From contig CM060734.1 in the NCBI GenBank assembly GCA_030704615.1, forward strand, positions 11,472,001-11,536,000: a DNA stretch of 64,000 nt. The letters run 5' to 3'. Shown here piece after piece: positions 43,598-54,095 of this stretch. Every line of letters starts with the position of its first letter. Position 1 is the stretch's first letter. A program made the translations under genes and the position numbers. The notes beneath the pieces were generated by a model. That model ran no database searches. It was not told the origin of the DNA and was given only the letters and a program-made list of their open reading frames with translations. The stretch is from Takakia lepidozioides (taxonomy: Eukaryota; Streptophyta; Takakiopsida; Takakiales; Takakiaceae).

Positions 43598-46363
43598 TCA
43601 AACTCTGGCGAACGAGTGGAGGGGGACTCGGAGGTCACGCCACGCTGGTGGAGGGAGCTCTATCCAGACACATTTGTCTTGCGAAGGGGAGTGGCAGATG
43701 ATTCCTGCACAGCCCCAAGAACTGCAGAAAGCTGCGTGGATATCGCTGGCGCTCCCGGAATTGCGTTCCATGTCTGCACACGTTTTAGCCCAAGCCTTAT
43801 GGGCTTCAGTTTGAAGATCATAAAAAATGGTGGAAAGAAGCGCAGAGATAGTGACGGTCGTTCTAGAGAAAGTATTCTTACACCGTAACTTCCATAGGTG
43901 CCATAGCGTGGATCCTCTGAGGGTTTCCAATACAAGACAACTCACAGCTCTGGTTTTTGTGTTCTTGTCGTAGTTTAGAAGCAGATGGGTTTCGGATAGG
44001 GCAGATGGGTTCCAGTGTAGGTATAGAGATTTCACCAATGGCCATATCTTGGATGGTGCTTGGCAGTGAAACAAGCAGTGTTCCAGGGTTTCCTGCATGG
44101 CGGAAGAGCAGCACACACAGAGGACTGATGCCTGGAATTGGAGCCATTCCCCTACTTTAAGAACCCTATTCGCAACTTGCCATAGAAAGGCAAAGTTTTT
44201 TGTAGGACGAGTTTTGATCCATATTGAGCCCCAGATAACTGACCACTTTTCATCACGAAATCCATGGGTTTCCCATTTCAGGTCCCATTTAGAGAGCATT
44301 GGTTCTGTTTTGGCTAGTACCCTGTATCCTTTCTTGGTTGTGTATGAAAAAAAGGGGTCCAGCGATCTATTGAAGGTCCATGACCATTCTGCAGGGTCTA
44401 TATCAAGCTCCGCCAAGGGTCTTCCAAGGATCCACACAAAAGTGTTAGAGGCCAGCCAGTCATTAATTGGAACAAATAACGGAGGCAGTGGGTTGAAGGC
44501 TCTATCTTGCGAAGACCAATGGCAGATTCTGATCGGAGTGAGAGGGAAGGGTCTAATGAGTTGAGGGGATTTTGAGGCTAGTGTGAGCACAAGAGTGACC
44601 GTGTTGATGTGGAATATGAAGATGGGAAGTTCCTGAGCAGTTGCGTACCGGACAAAAATGACTGATAATTGTCCCTGGAAAATGGCCAAGCCCCATAAAT
44701 TGTCCGCAATCTGAGGGGGTCCTGAATCCAGGATAGTTAACCATTGGGGGTTTATGGATGAAATGAGAGTTCGATATCCCCTGTTTGCCCTCCCCTTGCC
44801 TACCAGATGTGAGACGCTTTCCTGGGGTTGGAGAGACCTGTTTTTCCAAATATTGTTAATCTGGCTGATTCCCAGGTTGTCCCAGCAAGACCATCGTCTA
44901 GCCTGGTTACGCTGTGAGGGATTCGGGGTGTTTGTATTGAGAAAGAGGTGTTGCCTGAGCACTTCATAGAAGGATTTTGGCTGGGCTTTAGCTAGGAATT
45001 TTCGCAGCTTGCCCCAGGCCCGCCAAATATTTCTCCATAGAGGTGATCCTTTTGCCTTGAGATTGAACCCATGTGCAATCCAGCGTAGCGAGGGTTGCCA
45101 GACAAGGACTTCGAGGGGCGAGGAAACAATGATGTGATCATGGACTAGAAATTTCCAGCATCCTCCTTCTGGCCCCAAGAAACGTGGAATCCATTTTGCA
45201 AGAAGCGCATTGATTTGAGATTCCAAATCTAAAACCCCCAAGCCCCCCTTCTTTTTGGGAAGGCAGATTTGTTTCCAACTTACTTGTGGTCTTTTGTTGT
45301 CTGTGGCTTTGCGAGCCCCCCAGATGTAGTTTCTAAGGAGGCCTCTAGCTTCTTGGACTTGTTTCGAGTCTGGACGCCATGATGAGGAGTAATACCACAT
45401 ACCAGATGAGCAGATTTGGTTAGCCACCAAGACCCGGCCAGTGAGGGAAAGGTGCTTCGAGCCCCAGTAGATGAGTTTCCTTTTGAGCTTTTGCAGTATT
45501 GGGGCAAATTTCTGTTCATCTGGAAGGCCTATTCCAAATGAGTAGCCCAAGAGGGTAGTGGCCTCACCGTGCTTGAGCCACTTCAGACCCTGGTTGGAAC
45601 CCCACGAAGGAGGTGTTCCTAATGTGGACTCCGTGAGATCTCCGACAAGCAAGGCTAATGTTTTGTTCCAATTGACCTTAAATCCTGAGGCCTGGCAAAA
45701 ACCATTCAGAGTATTTCCAGCTGAGTCTAAATTTTCCTCTGTAGCTTGAAGCATCAGAAAAGTATCGTCCACAAACATAGAGTCTATGAGGTTGATGGGC
45801 TGTCTCGTGATGTAGTTGGTGATCCTGAGGCCATTTATGTTTTGGTTGTGGTCCAGCATGTAACGCAAGTTATCTGCCACCACCAGGAACAGGAAAGGGA
45901 CCAACGGGCACCCCTGTCGAACTGAACGCTGCAGGGGGAAGGAAGAGGAGAGGTATCCATTTACCATGACCCTGCTGGATGATGTTGTCAAAAAAATGCG
46001 TACCCAACTGCAGAAATGTGGTGGAAAGCCAATCTTAGCCAAAGCTGCAAGGAGGAAGGGCCATTCCACTCTGTCAAACGCCTTTTCGAAATCCAAGAGA
46101 AGCATGGCAATAGCCTGACCTGATCTGGAGGCGAATTCTGGCACCTCTTGAGCTAAAAGAAGATTGTCAAGGATGAATCTACCTTTTATAAACCCTGTTT
46201 GATTGGGCCTGATCAGAGAAGGCAAGAGAGGCTGCAGTCTGAGAGCCAAGGATTTCCCAATTATTTTATAAGCTACATTCAGCCAGGTAATACACGCAAC
46301 ACATTCATCGAACAATTTGGCATTTGTTGTTTCGGACTCATAGTATGGGTGTGAATGAGCCAT
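43598..46363 (-). CDS. LINE ORF2, reverse transcriptase C-terminal two-thirds (open frame)
   Basis: A 921-codon open frame. The LINE part starts about residue 25 (ITWLNVAYKIIGKSLALRL), followed by QTGFIKGRFILDNLLLA, DFEKAFDRVEW (residues 91-101), RQGCPLVPFLF and the catalytic FVDD (197-200, a YADD-type box). The C-terminal half has the zf-RVT-type region (FLWQVANRVLKVGEWLQ.., CVCCSSAMQETLEHCLFHC). The first ~24 codons are not LINE. The endonuclease and N-terminal RT block are missing here and occur on the opposite strand ending at about 60855, at exactly the complementary point. The 3' UTR is also displaced. The open frame suggests a relatively recent insertion. Confidence 0.9.
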   Translation of the reverse strand: MAHSHPYYESETTNAKLFDECVACITWLNVAYKIIGKSLALRLQPLLPSLIRPNQTGFIKGRFILDNLLLAQEVPEFASRSGQAIAMLLLDFEKAFDRVEWPFLLAALAKIGFPPHFCSWVRIFLTTSSSRVMVNGYLSSSFPLQRSVRQGCPLVPFLFLVVADNLRYMLDHNQNINGLRITNYITRQPINLIDSMFVDDTFLMLQATEENLDSAGNTLNGFCQASGFKVNWNKTLALLVGDLTESTLGTPPSWGSNQGLKWLKHGEATTLLGYSFGIGLPDEQKFAPILQKLKRKLIYWGSKHLSLTGRVLVANQICSSGMWYYSSSWRPDSKQVQEARGLLRNYIWGARKATDNKRPQVSWKQICLPKKKGGLGVLDLESQINALLAKWIPRFLGPEGGCWKFLVHDHIIVSSPLEVLVWQPSLRWIAHGFNLKAKGSPLWRNIWRAWGKLRKFLAKAQPKSFYEVLRQHLFLNTNTPNPSQRNQARRWSCWDNLGISQINNIWKNRSLQPQESVSHLVGKGRANRGYRTLISSINPQWLTILDSGPPQIADNLWGLAIFQGQLSVIFVRYATAQELPIFIFHINTVTLVLTLASKSPQLIRPFPLTPIRICHWSSQDRAFNPLPPLFVPINDWLASNTFVWILGRPLAELDIDPAEWSWTFNRSLDPFFSYTTKKGYRVLAKTEPMLSKWDLKWETHGFRDEKWSVIWGSIWIKTRPTKNFAFLWQVANRVLKVGEWLQFQASVLCVCCSSAMQETLEHCLFHCQAPSKIWPLVKSLYLHWNPSALSETHLLLNYDKNTKTRAVSCLVLETLRGSTLWHLWKLRCKNTFSRTTVTISALLSTIFYDLQTEAHKAWAKTCADMERNSGSASDIHAAFCSSWGCAGIICHSPSQDKCVWIELPPPAWRDLRVPLHSFARV

Positions 46364-46439
46364 GCGAAGTCCGTGGCTTTACGATCCATTAACAACCGTA
46401 CAAGACGAGGTCAGAGAAAAACCTTGCAATACAACATGT

Positions 46440-47600
46440 TCTATGCGAATTAAGTAGTCGGCAACGACTACATTTCAATTTATCAATGGCTGTCATGAGT
46501 CGAGCGGATAGTCGCTACCGACTACAACCACATGAGGTTATCCAATCTATATTTCACACATAATTTTACCGGGTACAGATGTAGTCGGCAACTAGGTTTA
46601 TTGGAGCGAATAGACCATGCCGACTTTCCCCGCGCCACCAATAATGCCACACCCTCCTCGTGGTGATGTACATTACCGTAGTCGTTGCCGACTATGTGTT
46701 GATACAGCATACACTTCTCACGGACCACGCAAAATCCGTTTTCCCATAAGTGTTCTGAAGGGCCGTCAACGACCACACGAGAACATGAAAACCTCAAAAA
46801 ATTATATTTTGTATGCGAAATGTTGTAGTTGGCAGTGACTACATTCGAATTTAACTATGGGTGGCATGATTCCAGCGGATAGTCGCTACCGACTACCACC
46901 ACATGAGGTCATCAAAATTGTATTTCGCACATATTTTAGCAGGGTACACATGTAGTCGGCATCGACTATAGTCAAATTTGTTAGCAACTATCTTGATGCA
47001 AGCGAATAGACCATGCCGACGTTCCCACGCCTGAGACAATAAAGAAGAGGTAACAGAAGCCGAAGCCATGTCACAGAAGCCATGAAAGAATGTGGGATTT
47101 GCAATCGCCTGTTTTTGTAGTCGGTGGCGACTTCCCGTATGCCTTTAAAAACCGAGGGGAGGACGCAGAAGTCGGTGCCGACTACCACCAACCGTGGACT
47201 ATGGAAGCTCTCAAGGACTATGGGTTTCGCAATCGTTTGTTCTTCTACGTGCAGAAGTCTGTGCCGACTACCATGAAGAGTGGAGGGTTTGCTCGCACTA
47301 CGATCGATTGTGCCTATCCTCCCTTACCATATGTCTTGTATATTCAATCCTTTCTGTCTTTGTTCTACGTGACAATGGACACATTCTATTTCCCTCCCCG
47401 GACAGTATACTCGTACCTAATACGGACAACAGTGCAACAAACCCTGTGGCGGCACATTGGCGGATAGGTATGATGGGGCGCAATAGTGTGAACGTTAGAA
47501 TACGGAGCGGAGCCTGTGGCCCAGAGCCTTGACTTTGGGTGTCATGACTCCATAGTCGGCTCCGACTATGTCCTTCCACGCAAATTAACCATTTCAATTG
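46440..47600. repeat. P7 palindrome cluster, element C
   Basis: About eleven palindromes of the TAGTCGGTGCCGACTA family near 46454, 46508, 46580, 46677, 46825, 46880, 46950, 47118, 47170, 47254 and 47552. Centres vary (CAACG, CTACC, TTGCC, TGCC, CTCC). Two longer segments (about 46440-46620 and 46800-47000) repeat each other, including TGGCATGATTCCAGCGGATA-like text and AATAGACCATGCCGAC. No coding frame is convincing. Confidence 0.88.
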
Positions 47601-47882
47601 ACGCCGATTGTAGTCATCAGTACCACCCTTCGAAGGTGGTAGTGCTGACTCCAATCAGTGCCGATTACAACCTCCCAGCCACTTCCATAATGGACCCCCG
47701 ATCCCAATCCCAAACGATATGACGAGTGCGACATTGTGAGAAGGAAAGCTGCAGATTCCACATATGAGAGGGCACAATGGGTTTTTTTATTGAGCCACAT
47801 TAGTTGCAAATGAAGCACGCCAACTCTACTCATGGTGCATGCAACTCAAAAGCATATTCCTTTCTGAATAGAAGTCACGAAG

Positions 47883-48602
47883 TCAATGAACTTTGACTGG
47901 TCTGAAGACCAGCTCATGAGTCAGGGGGCTCCTCCACGTAAAGTGGATTGCAGTCGTTGTCGCGCCCCTGTTCAAGTTGACGACAATGTCGTGCCCTTCA
48001 ATCAAACCACCATCGAATATCGACAGCTTCACTGTGGGCCTAGAGTTTGCCTGCGTTTTGTTCGACATCCCAATGCGAATGTCCCCATACATTGGATAAG
48101 AGGAAGTACTTGGTTCAGGAGTATACGTCTCTTCGATGGAGTCCTCCCAGGTCCACTGGCAGCAGTTCCACCGCCAAAGCATAGTCGTGCGCACTCTGCC
48201 CGCCCGCCCACCGTAAGTGGGAAAATCGGAGTCAAGGATGTGGAGGAGCCACGGACTCGATAGACCTAGATCCTCACCCCTCTCGAAGAGGTAGTGACCT
48301 GGCAAATACTCGAACGCTGTCAACGATTCCCGCTTCGCCCCTTGCTTGTCTATGAAATCTATCAGCAAGATAACGACGTCTCCCGCTGTCGGCGCAAACA
48401 GTTCATAATCCACGCCTCCATAAGGGCAGTCGTTTTGGTTCTGGAAGCATGGCATCCTTGAAAAGGAGGGGCGAAGTCCGTCTGTACTCTCGATGAGAAT
48501 GACGTTGCAGAGACCACACAAGATATTTGAACTTGCCCCTCCTGACACGCGTATGATCACTTGAGGCTCCACAAAATGTACGTACTGCAACCTCGGTGCC
48601 AC
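47883..48602 (-). CDS. Third element gene, protein of unknown function, intact copy in element C
   Basis: Open frame of 239 codons. The sequence looks beta-rich and soluble: QVIIRVSGGASSNILCGLC, a Cys pair (CFQNQNDC), AGDVVILLIDFIDK, AFEYLPGHYLFERGEDLG, HILDSDFPTYGG, LWRWNCCQWTWEDSI, YGDIRIGMSN, VKLSIFDGGLIEGHDIVVN and a C-terminal HELVFRPVKVH. The B copy keeps the same blocks in the same order, including the WNCCQW/WRCCQW Cys pair and GGHD/EGHD, so the protein was maintained in both lineages. No signal peptide or membrane helix is evident. I do not recognise a family. It faces away from the transposase piece at 49.56 kb, about 960 bp apart. Confidence 0.72.
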   Translation of the reverse strand: MAPRLQYVHFVEPQVIIRVSGGASSNILCGLCNVILIESTDGLRPSFSRMPCFQNQNDCPYGGVDYELFAPTAGDVVILLIDFIDKQGAKRESLTAFEYLPGHYLFERGEDLGLSSPWLLHILDSDFPTYGGRAGRVRTTMLWRWNCCQWTWEDSIEETYTPEPSTSSYPMYGDIRIGMSNKTQANSRPTVKLSIFDGGLIEGHDIVVNLNRGATTTAIHFTWRSPLTHELVFRPVKVH

Positions 48603-48739
48603 CTGCCAGCCTGTCCTCCCCTTACCTCTTCATCCTGCTCCCCGCAGATGAAAAATGGGTGCCTCATTTTCATCCGCGTGCCAAGGTGGACAATCATTTC
48701 GTAAAGTATTCCGGCTCAAGTACTCCACAATATACATAC

Positions 48740-49140
48740 AGTACTGTAGTCGTTGCCGACTACATTTTAATTAAACATCGATTTTGTCCGAATTATATTT
48801 CATCCTCACTATGAAAGTGTCATGGAAACTACGGAATTGGGCATATTGTATGAAAATTCATGTAGTCGGCAGCGACTACATCCCAACTATGCAATGTCGG
48901 TCATGATTCGAGGGGATAGTCGCTGCCAACTTCCCCTATGTATGCCGCTATAGAGAGGCGTTCAATAAAGTCGGTGCCGACTAACACCCACCATGGCCCT
49001 GCAAGCCGCGCAACGGTGTGGGTGTGTCCATGGGTATTTCTTATCTTCGTATAGTATTGTCTCCCATGAACTGCCCTCTGCAGGTTTTGCTGTCAATATC
49101 AGCGCTTTTGCTTGAAGTCGTCAACGACTTCAAGCAGTTC
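48740..49140. repeat. P7 palindromes between the third gene and transposase of element C
   Basis: Copies near 48746, 48862, 48914 and 48968, plus GAAGTCGTCAACGACTTC at about 49116. The last has the same GTCGTCAACGAC core as the P2 family of element A. Confidence 0.85.
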
Positions 49141-49560
49141 ATTTGTGGCAGTATTCCATTCCGGTTCCAATTGGTGAGACTGAGTTTCTCTTCGAAGAAT
49201 TAATGCACACAGGTGAAAGGAAATGCGTTGGATAAGCGCGAGAACACATCCTTTGTGGTGGGAACGTTGCGGGTAGGGTCCGCCTCTTCCACTTGAGATC
49301 CGCGCCGACTGTTGCCACCAGAATTGTCAGTGGATGGAGACGGATGGAAAAATACTACTGAAAACAGACGGATGAAAAATTCTAATTGATTTCTGACCGT
49401 TGATAGTACAGTTCGTTAGTCCGTTGCATAGATTCCATGCATACCTGCTGCTGCTCACAAGACAGGGGTGTGAGTGTTCAGACGCTCTCAGCATTTGCCA
49501 GTGTACCCCACCTGGGCGTGTTGGACAGCAGTGTGGCGCAGTATTGAGGTAGGCGATCAT

Positions 49561-50520
49561 GGATTCCTCTGTGCTACTGAACTGCCCACCTGGCACAGAC
49601 GACATCAAGGTCATGGCTGAGGGACAACATGTCTTCTTGAATGACAAAGTAATTCGGTATCGACCCATTCTCCCTAGTTGTTGAAGAGCCGGAGATCGGT
49701 GATGGTTCCGGCAAAACATATTGCATTTTGGATCCAATCCGGGACAATGACAGAAAATCGTGGGTTCTACCATTTACAGGTGAAGTGCGATATAGAGTGT
49801 TTGGAATATCTGCTACTTTGGATAGGCAATCCACGACACGTGAACCTGCCACTGTTGCTTCTGTTCCTCAGCTTCGCCAACCAAAACGGAAAGCATTGAG
49901 CTGTCTAGTGGGGAGTCAAAGGATTGCGTCGTTATGAAATCCAGCACTGGAAGGGTGGAGCCCAATTTTCCAGCATCGGCCTCACCTCCAAAGAAGGTGC
50001 CGCGCAGCAAGTTTGTTGGCAACAAAGCCACTTTTCGTCACTCCGGCCAATCCATAGTGGATGTGTTGAAGCTTTTCCACCTCGATTCCAAATCCCAATT
50101 GGGGAAGGTGAACTTCGAAGAAATAGAAGTGAAGCAGGTGAAGTGCCTGCCAAGGATTGTTGATGGTGATGTTCTGTACGAACTTCCACCAACGTCGAAC
50201 ACATCCCCAGTAGATCAACTTGACGGCATGGATCGCAAGTACGACGGGAATCCATGGGCGGTGATGAAGACAACGAACTTGAAGCTTCCTATCATTGGCA
50301 CAAAAGGCGGCGTAGTCACGTGAGGTTTTATTTTTCCTGCTCATTGTCGAGTGTGGTCTTGTAGTCGGCACCGACCTCCAAAGTGCAGTTTCTGCCTAAG
50401 ACGTTCACTGGCTATTGCAGTCCACTGACTCACATTGTTATTGCAGGTATGTATACTGTGTTGGTGCGCTGAGATGTCTTCATGGCACGTGCCCATTCTT
50501 CCTCGGGGAGGGCTGTCGAC
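49561..50520 (+). pseudogene. N-terminal part of the element C transposase (piece E1)
   Basis: Starts at ATG 49561 (MDSSVLLNCPPG). A frame change leads to DPIRDNDRKSWVLPFTGEVR, then ASPPKKVPRSKFVG, RIVDGDVLYELPP, MDRKYDGNPWAVMKTTN, matching VDGNMFFEFPP and KHDGHPWC in B. A 127-bp intron at 50320-50446 (GTGAGG..TTGCAG), which contains one P7 palindrome and is absent from A and B, precedes RYVYCVGALRCLHGTCPFF. The gene is then interrupted by the ~3-kb insertion and resumes at 53571. Confidence 0.8.
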
Positions 50521-51170
50521 CATTAATGTTCCCCATTAATGATTACATACTTAATTTAGGGTTCGTGTTAGACAGAGCTAGGTTAGGTCCCGAAGGCGCC
50601 GCCTAGCCCCAAGGGTGCTGCTAGTGTGGATTATAATTTTTCTATGTTATAAGTGTTTGCGTTTGTAATTTGTAACCAACAGTTAGTACTAACTCATTGA
50701 CGTATTTACCAAAACAATAGTCCAAAAATCAGTAATGCGAATGTATAATTACCCTCGGTATAAAAGGTTATGGTTATTTTAGAGGAGAGATATCCTAGTC
50801 TAAATATCAATTATTCAGTAAACAACAACAAATTAATTTCAATTAACCAACTTTATTATTTCTTTTATTTTTGAATAATTTTATGTATATGTTTAAAAGA
50901 TAGAGATATTGATTTATTTAGTTTTTACTAGTACCCATTAATTTAGGTGAGTCAAGAATATATAATCAATTAGATCATTCTAAGGAAAAGATCAGCCCAA
51001 CAAACAATATTAATATAACCAAAATAAAAGAAGAGAATCAAAACCAACTGTAGGGAAACCAACTATCTAACCGATAAGTCTCTCAAGTTATATTCAAAGC
51101 CAACTTGCCTATCTAAGTACTTATAGGGCTATTACAAAGATTCTGAATAGATAAGCAAAATTAAATAAGT

Positions 51171-51242
51171 TGCGGCCGGCAGGAATTGAACTCCCAACCC
51201 CAGACGTGTAAACTGCCAGACTAACCATCAAACTAACCTAGA
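51171..51242 (-). repeat. tRNA-like sequence, possible tRNA-derived SINE head
   Basis: On the minus strand a 72-bp stretch starts TCTAGGTTAGTTTGATGG, resembling a Pol III A box, and ends with GGGAGTTCAATTCCTGCC, a near-match to the B box / T-arm GGTTCGAATCC. The spacing suits a tRNA, but I cannot fold a proper anticodon arm. It is more likely a SINE head or tRNA pseudogene than a working tRNA. Confidence 0.4.
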
Positions 51243-53029
51243 GATGTTGTTATATGAGGGTTTCTTTTAGTTATTTAAACACAATAGTCAAATCTCACTA
51301 TTTCATATGGCCTGGTAGTTAGAATTCCCTGTTTTCAAATATTCATAAGTCCAAACTAGATTCTTCAATTCCCTTGTTGTAAAACAGAAGCTCTAACCTA
51401 AGCTTTACTCAACAAGATCTTGGAATTAGTTTGTGAATCAAGGTCCATAAAAAAAGGTTTAGCTCAAATCGTTCAAACATATATGTCTTTGCAGAATCAG
51501 TGCCATGGATATGATAGTCCCAAATTCTGCTAGCATATACTGCCTACTTTAGAAATTAATATCTCTTAACCCAAGCAATAATTACTAGAACTACAAACTT
51601 CTAGTGCTGTAGTAATCTTAATTTTATGACTCAAAGAAGACTCCACTCAGATATCTTACTAGCAGAAGTAACTAGATCAAATCGTATCAGCCAAACATAA
51701 TTCTACACCATAGACTTTTGTTGCTCCAGTTTAAAAACAACTACTTTCAAAACTTCTTATTTTATGATCCCTGGCTCTGATTTGACTAATCTCAGATCCT
51801 ATTGGAAGTATTAGCCTTATTCTCTGCTATCAATAAGAACTAGCATAGAAAGCTTCCAAGAACATAATCTAAAGAACATATTCTAAAGCAGATCGATTTT
51901 GTATAAAAGAAATGAGAACCCTTTCCTACATGAAAAATGACAAGTCCCCAACATCTGCAATTGTGTGCCAGTGTAAGAAAAACTGATTTCAAAAATTAAT
52001 TTCTGTGGATACAAGGCTCTGATTTCACTAGTGTCAGGTTCTATTCGGAGAATTATCTTTATTCTCTGCTATCAAAAAGAGCTAGCATGGAAATAGGTCA
52101 ATAGGACCCCACTAGAGCAGATCTATTTTGCCAACAAATGAGCAGAATCCTAAAGCCAAGGACTTGAAAAGCAAAACAAGAAGTGGACGTCCTACCAGCC
52201 CTTGTCTAGATTAGCGTTACACTTTACACTCCGAGAGGGTTGATCAGACCAAGTCAACACTTCACTCAATTATAAAGCGGAAAGAACTAGATACGATTGC
52301 AAATTTGGAACAGAATAGTTGTAACTTCGAGTCCATCGCTCACTACTACTGATTTTCTCTCCATCTTTGTGCTATCCAACTCTAACGGCTGCCCTCTACC
52401 GTGCTCTCTACATCGTGCTAGTCGCTCACTGGTAATCTCTCGATTGATACTCATTTCTTCCCACTCCCCCAACCCTCCTTTTATGCTTCTGTTGGGCCAA
52501 TAGGAAAATTAGGAATTAATCATTAAATTTAATGGGAAGCTTGTTGGCCAAGCAAACCTGGATACTTCTGATTTCATCCATCCTGGTAATGTCATCCCTT
52601 TTGCATCCATCCTATAAATTCATCCAGCCTGTGCTCTCTTATCCGTCCGCTGATTTTATCGATTTTCATTCTTCCTCATCATTTTCATCCATCTGTAACT
52701 TTCATCCATCTAGGGACATGACCAACTTAAGTTGATACATGAGCCGTTTTAAGTCCTCATGAATGTTGCTCTTTATCCATGTCATTCATCCGTTTGGGGA
52801 TCGCTACCCTTGATCAACCAATATCCAGCGGTTCACATTTATCCTTGTTTTCCCATTAGCTCCATTTCCCGTGTTATGTTGAGATTGGGGAGAGGTTCCC
52901 ATGCTTGAAGTAGCGAGTTATAGCGTTGTTCTGAGAGTCGTCTGCTGGTGAGATCCTCCAGCAAGATAAGCATATTTTCTTGCATTTGCTAACTTACAAA
53001 GACATCGATCCTAAATCATTCTTGGCGTT

Positions 53030-53458
53030 GAAGACTATTCATTGAGTTCTAAATCATATCTCCATACCATGTAGCCTCTAGGGTACTGTCCGCAAACCAA
53101 AAGCTGAGTTCCTGTAACTGCCGACTCCTTGCCAGAAACTTCAAAGGTATAATCCACAGGGTAGTCTGGCAGACAACGCCAACGCGTACTAACGGAATCA
53201 AACTCCCACCACTTCCGTGCACTTATGAGAGGCTGTACATTGTGTGCATGCCCAGCCAGCATGTAAACCCATTCCTCCATGATTTCTACCCGTTTGCGAG
53301 TCTCAAGGACGTCGTTGCGGCCTTTGTCGTCAACCACAAACACCTTTCAACGGTAAATAATAAGAGCGAGGCACCCGTGCAACGCATTCTAGTGTCACAT
53401 GGTCTGTCAATCCCGGAATCAAGGAGTTGTCCTTCGACTGGTCCTCTGGCTCTGCCAT
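53030..53458 (-). pseudogene. F-box/kelch protein, 5' fragment
   Basis: From ATG 53458: MAEPEDQSKDNSLIPGL, TDHVTLECVARVPRSYY, the N-terminal F-box of plant F-box/kelch proteins. A 1-nt frame change near 53340 leads to ETRKRVEIMEEWVYMLAGH, WWEFDSVSTRWRCLPDYPVD, VTGTQLLVCGQ and MVWRYDLELNE, the linker and first kelch repeat. It stops at about 53035 with no further repeats. In intact relatives this protein is a ubiquitin-ligase adaptor. Here it looks like a captured host gene fragment at the right end of the 3-kb insert. Confidence 0.75.
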
Positions 53459-53570
53459 TGCTAGAATTCCATTTTATTTATGATTTCTTACTATGATTTC
53501 GTACTAAACTTCATAAAATATATACTAATGTACATAAAATGTGCTATTCTAAATTATGATTCGAAAAATT

Positions 53571-54095
53571 GATCGACAAGGGCACCCACAACGAGATTCA
53601 TTGGATGGGGCATTACGATGGTCAGTTCAAACCGCAAAGCTAGGTGCCCCCGAACACCTTCGTCTGTTCTCTGTTCAACCATCCACCAATATGCATGCAC
53701 ACGTGCCGGGCCAAAATGTTCTACGTCATAGGACCATCAACGATGACCAAAGCAGCCATGCATGTGGGCATTCATTCACATCCATCTGCACCTGGAGCAT
53801 GTAGGGAAGCAGCTGCGAAAGCAAAAAGTGTAGTTGCTAAAGAAATCCATAGGTCACCCGGTGCAAGGCCAAAATCAGTCCAATTGTCTGCTGCTCAGTC
53901 CTTTGCCATGGACAAGGTGTTATCGTCAGGTGCAACCGAGAGATGGAAGCTTGATGATGAGCAGTTTGAGGAGCTCATGGAGGAGGTTGGTGCCGTGGGC
54001 AAATGTGGTGTTCGTTGCGAGACAAAGAAGAAAAAAACAAAAATGGGGCTTGGGAGTGAAGTAGAAGCTTTGCTGACAATGAAAAAATGGGAGAT
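53571..54095 (+). pseudogene. Continuation of the element C transposase (piece E2)
   Basis: Resumes with GTHNEIHWMGHYDGQF, then PNTFVCSLFNHPPICMH, MFYVIGPSTMTKAAMHVGIH, RSPGARPKSVQLSAAQSFAM, LDDEQFEELMEEVGAV and finally MGLGSEVEALLTMKKW. It aligns with A (ANTFVCKFCKLVPSC, ARMYYVVHRL) and B. The match ends at MKKW near 54090, the residue just before the YDYIQG that begins piece G at 42.36 kb. Confidence 0.82.

Larger units (their letters stand above)
50521..53570. mobile_element. ~3.05-kb insertion in the element C transposase, identity unknown
   Basis: The zinc-binding region of the transposase is interrupted between the CPFFL part (ends about 50520) and the HNEIHW part (starts about 53590). 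Most of the insert (50530-52500) is AT-rich with no open frame of note. It includes a tRNA-like sequence, an ATCCATC-rich stretch (52575-52720) and an F-box/kelch fragment near the right end. No clear terminal repeat was found, so the class of element is not known. Confidence 0.6.

Noticed and set aside
47090-47654. Overlapping frames on both strands at 47.1-47.65 kb as genes
   Set aside because: They run through palindromic repeats without any protein motif, and frames occur on both strands alike.
51171-51242. Functional tRNA gene
   Set aside because: A- and B-box-like sequences exist, but no proper anticodon stem-loop or acceptor stem can be drawn.
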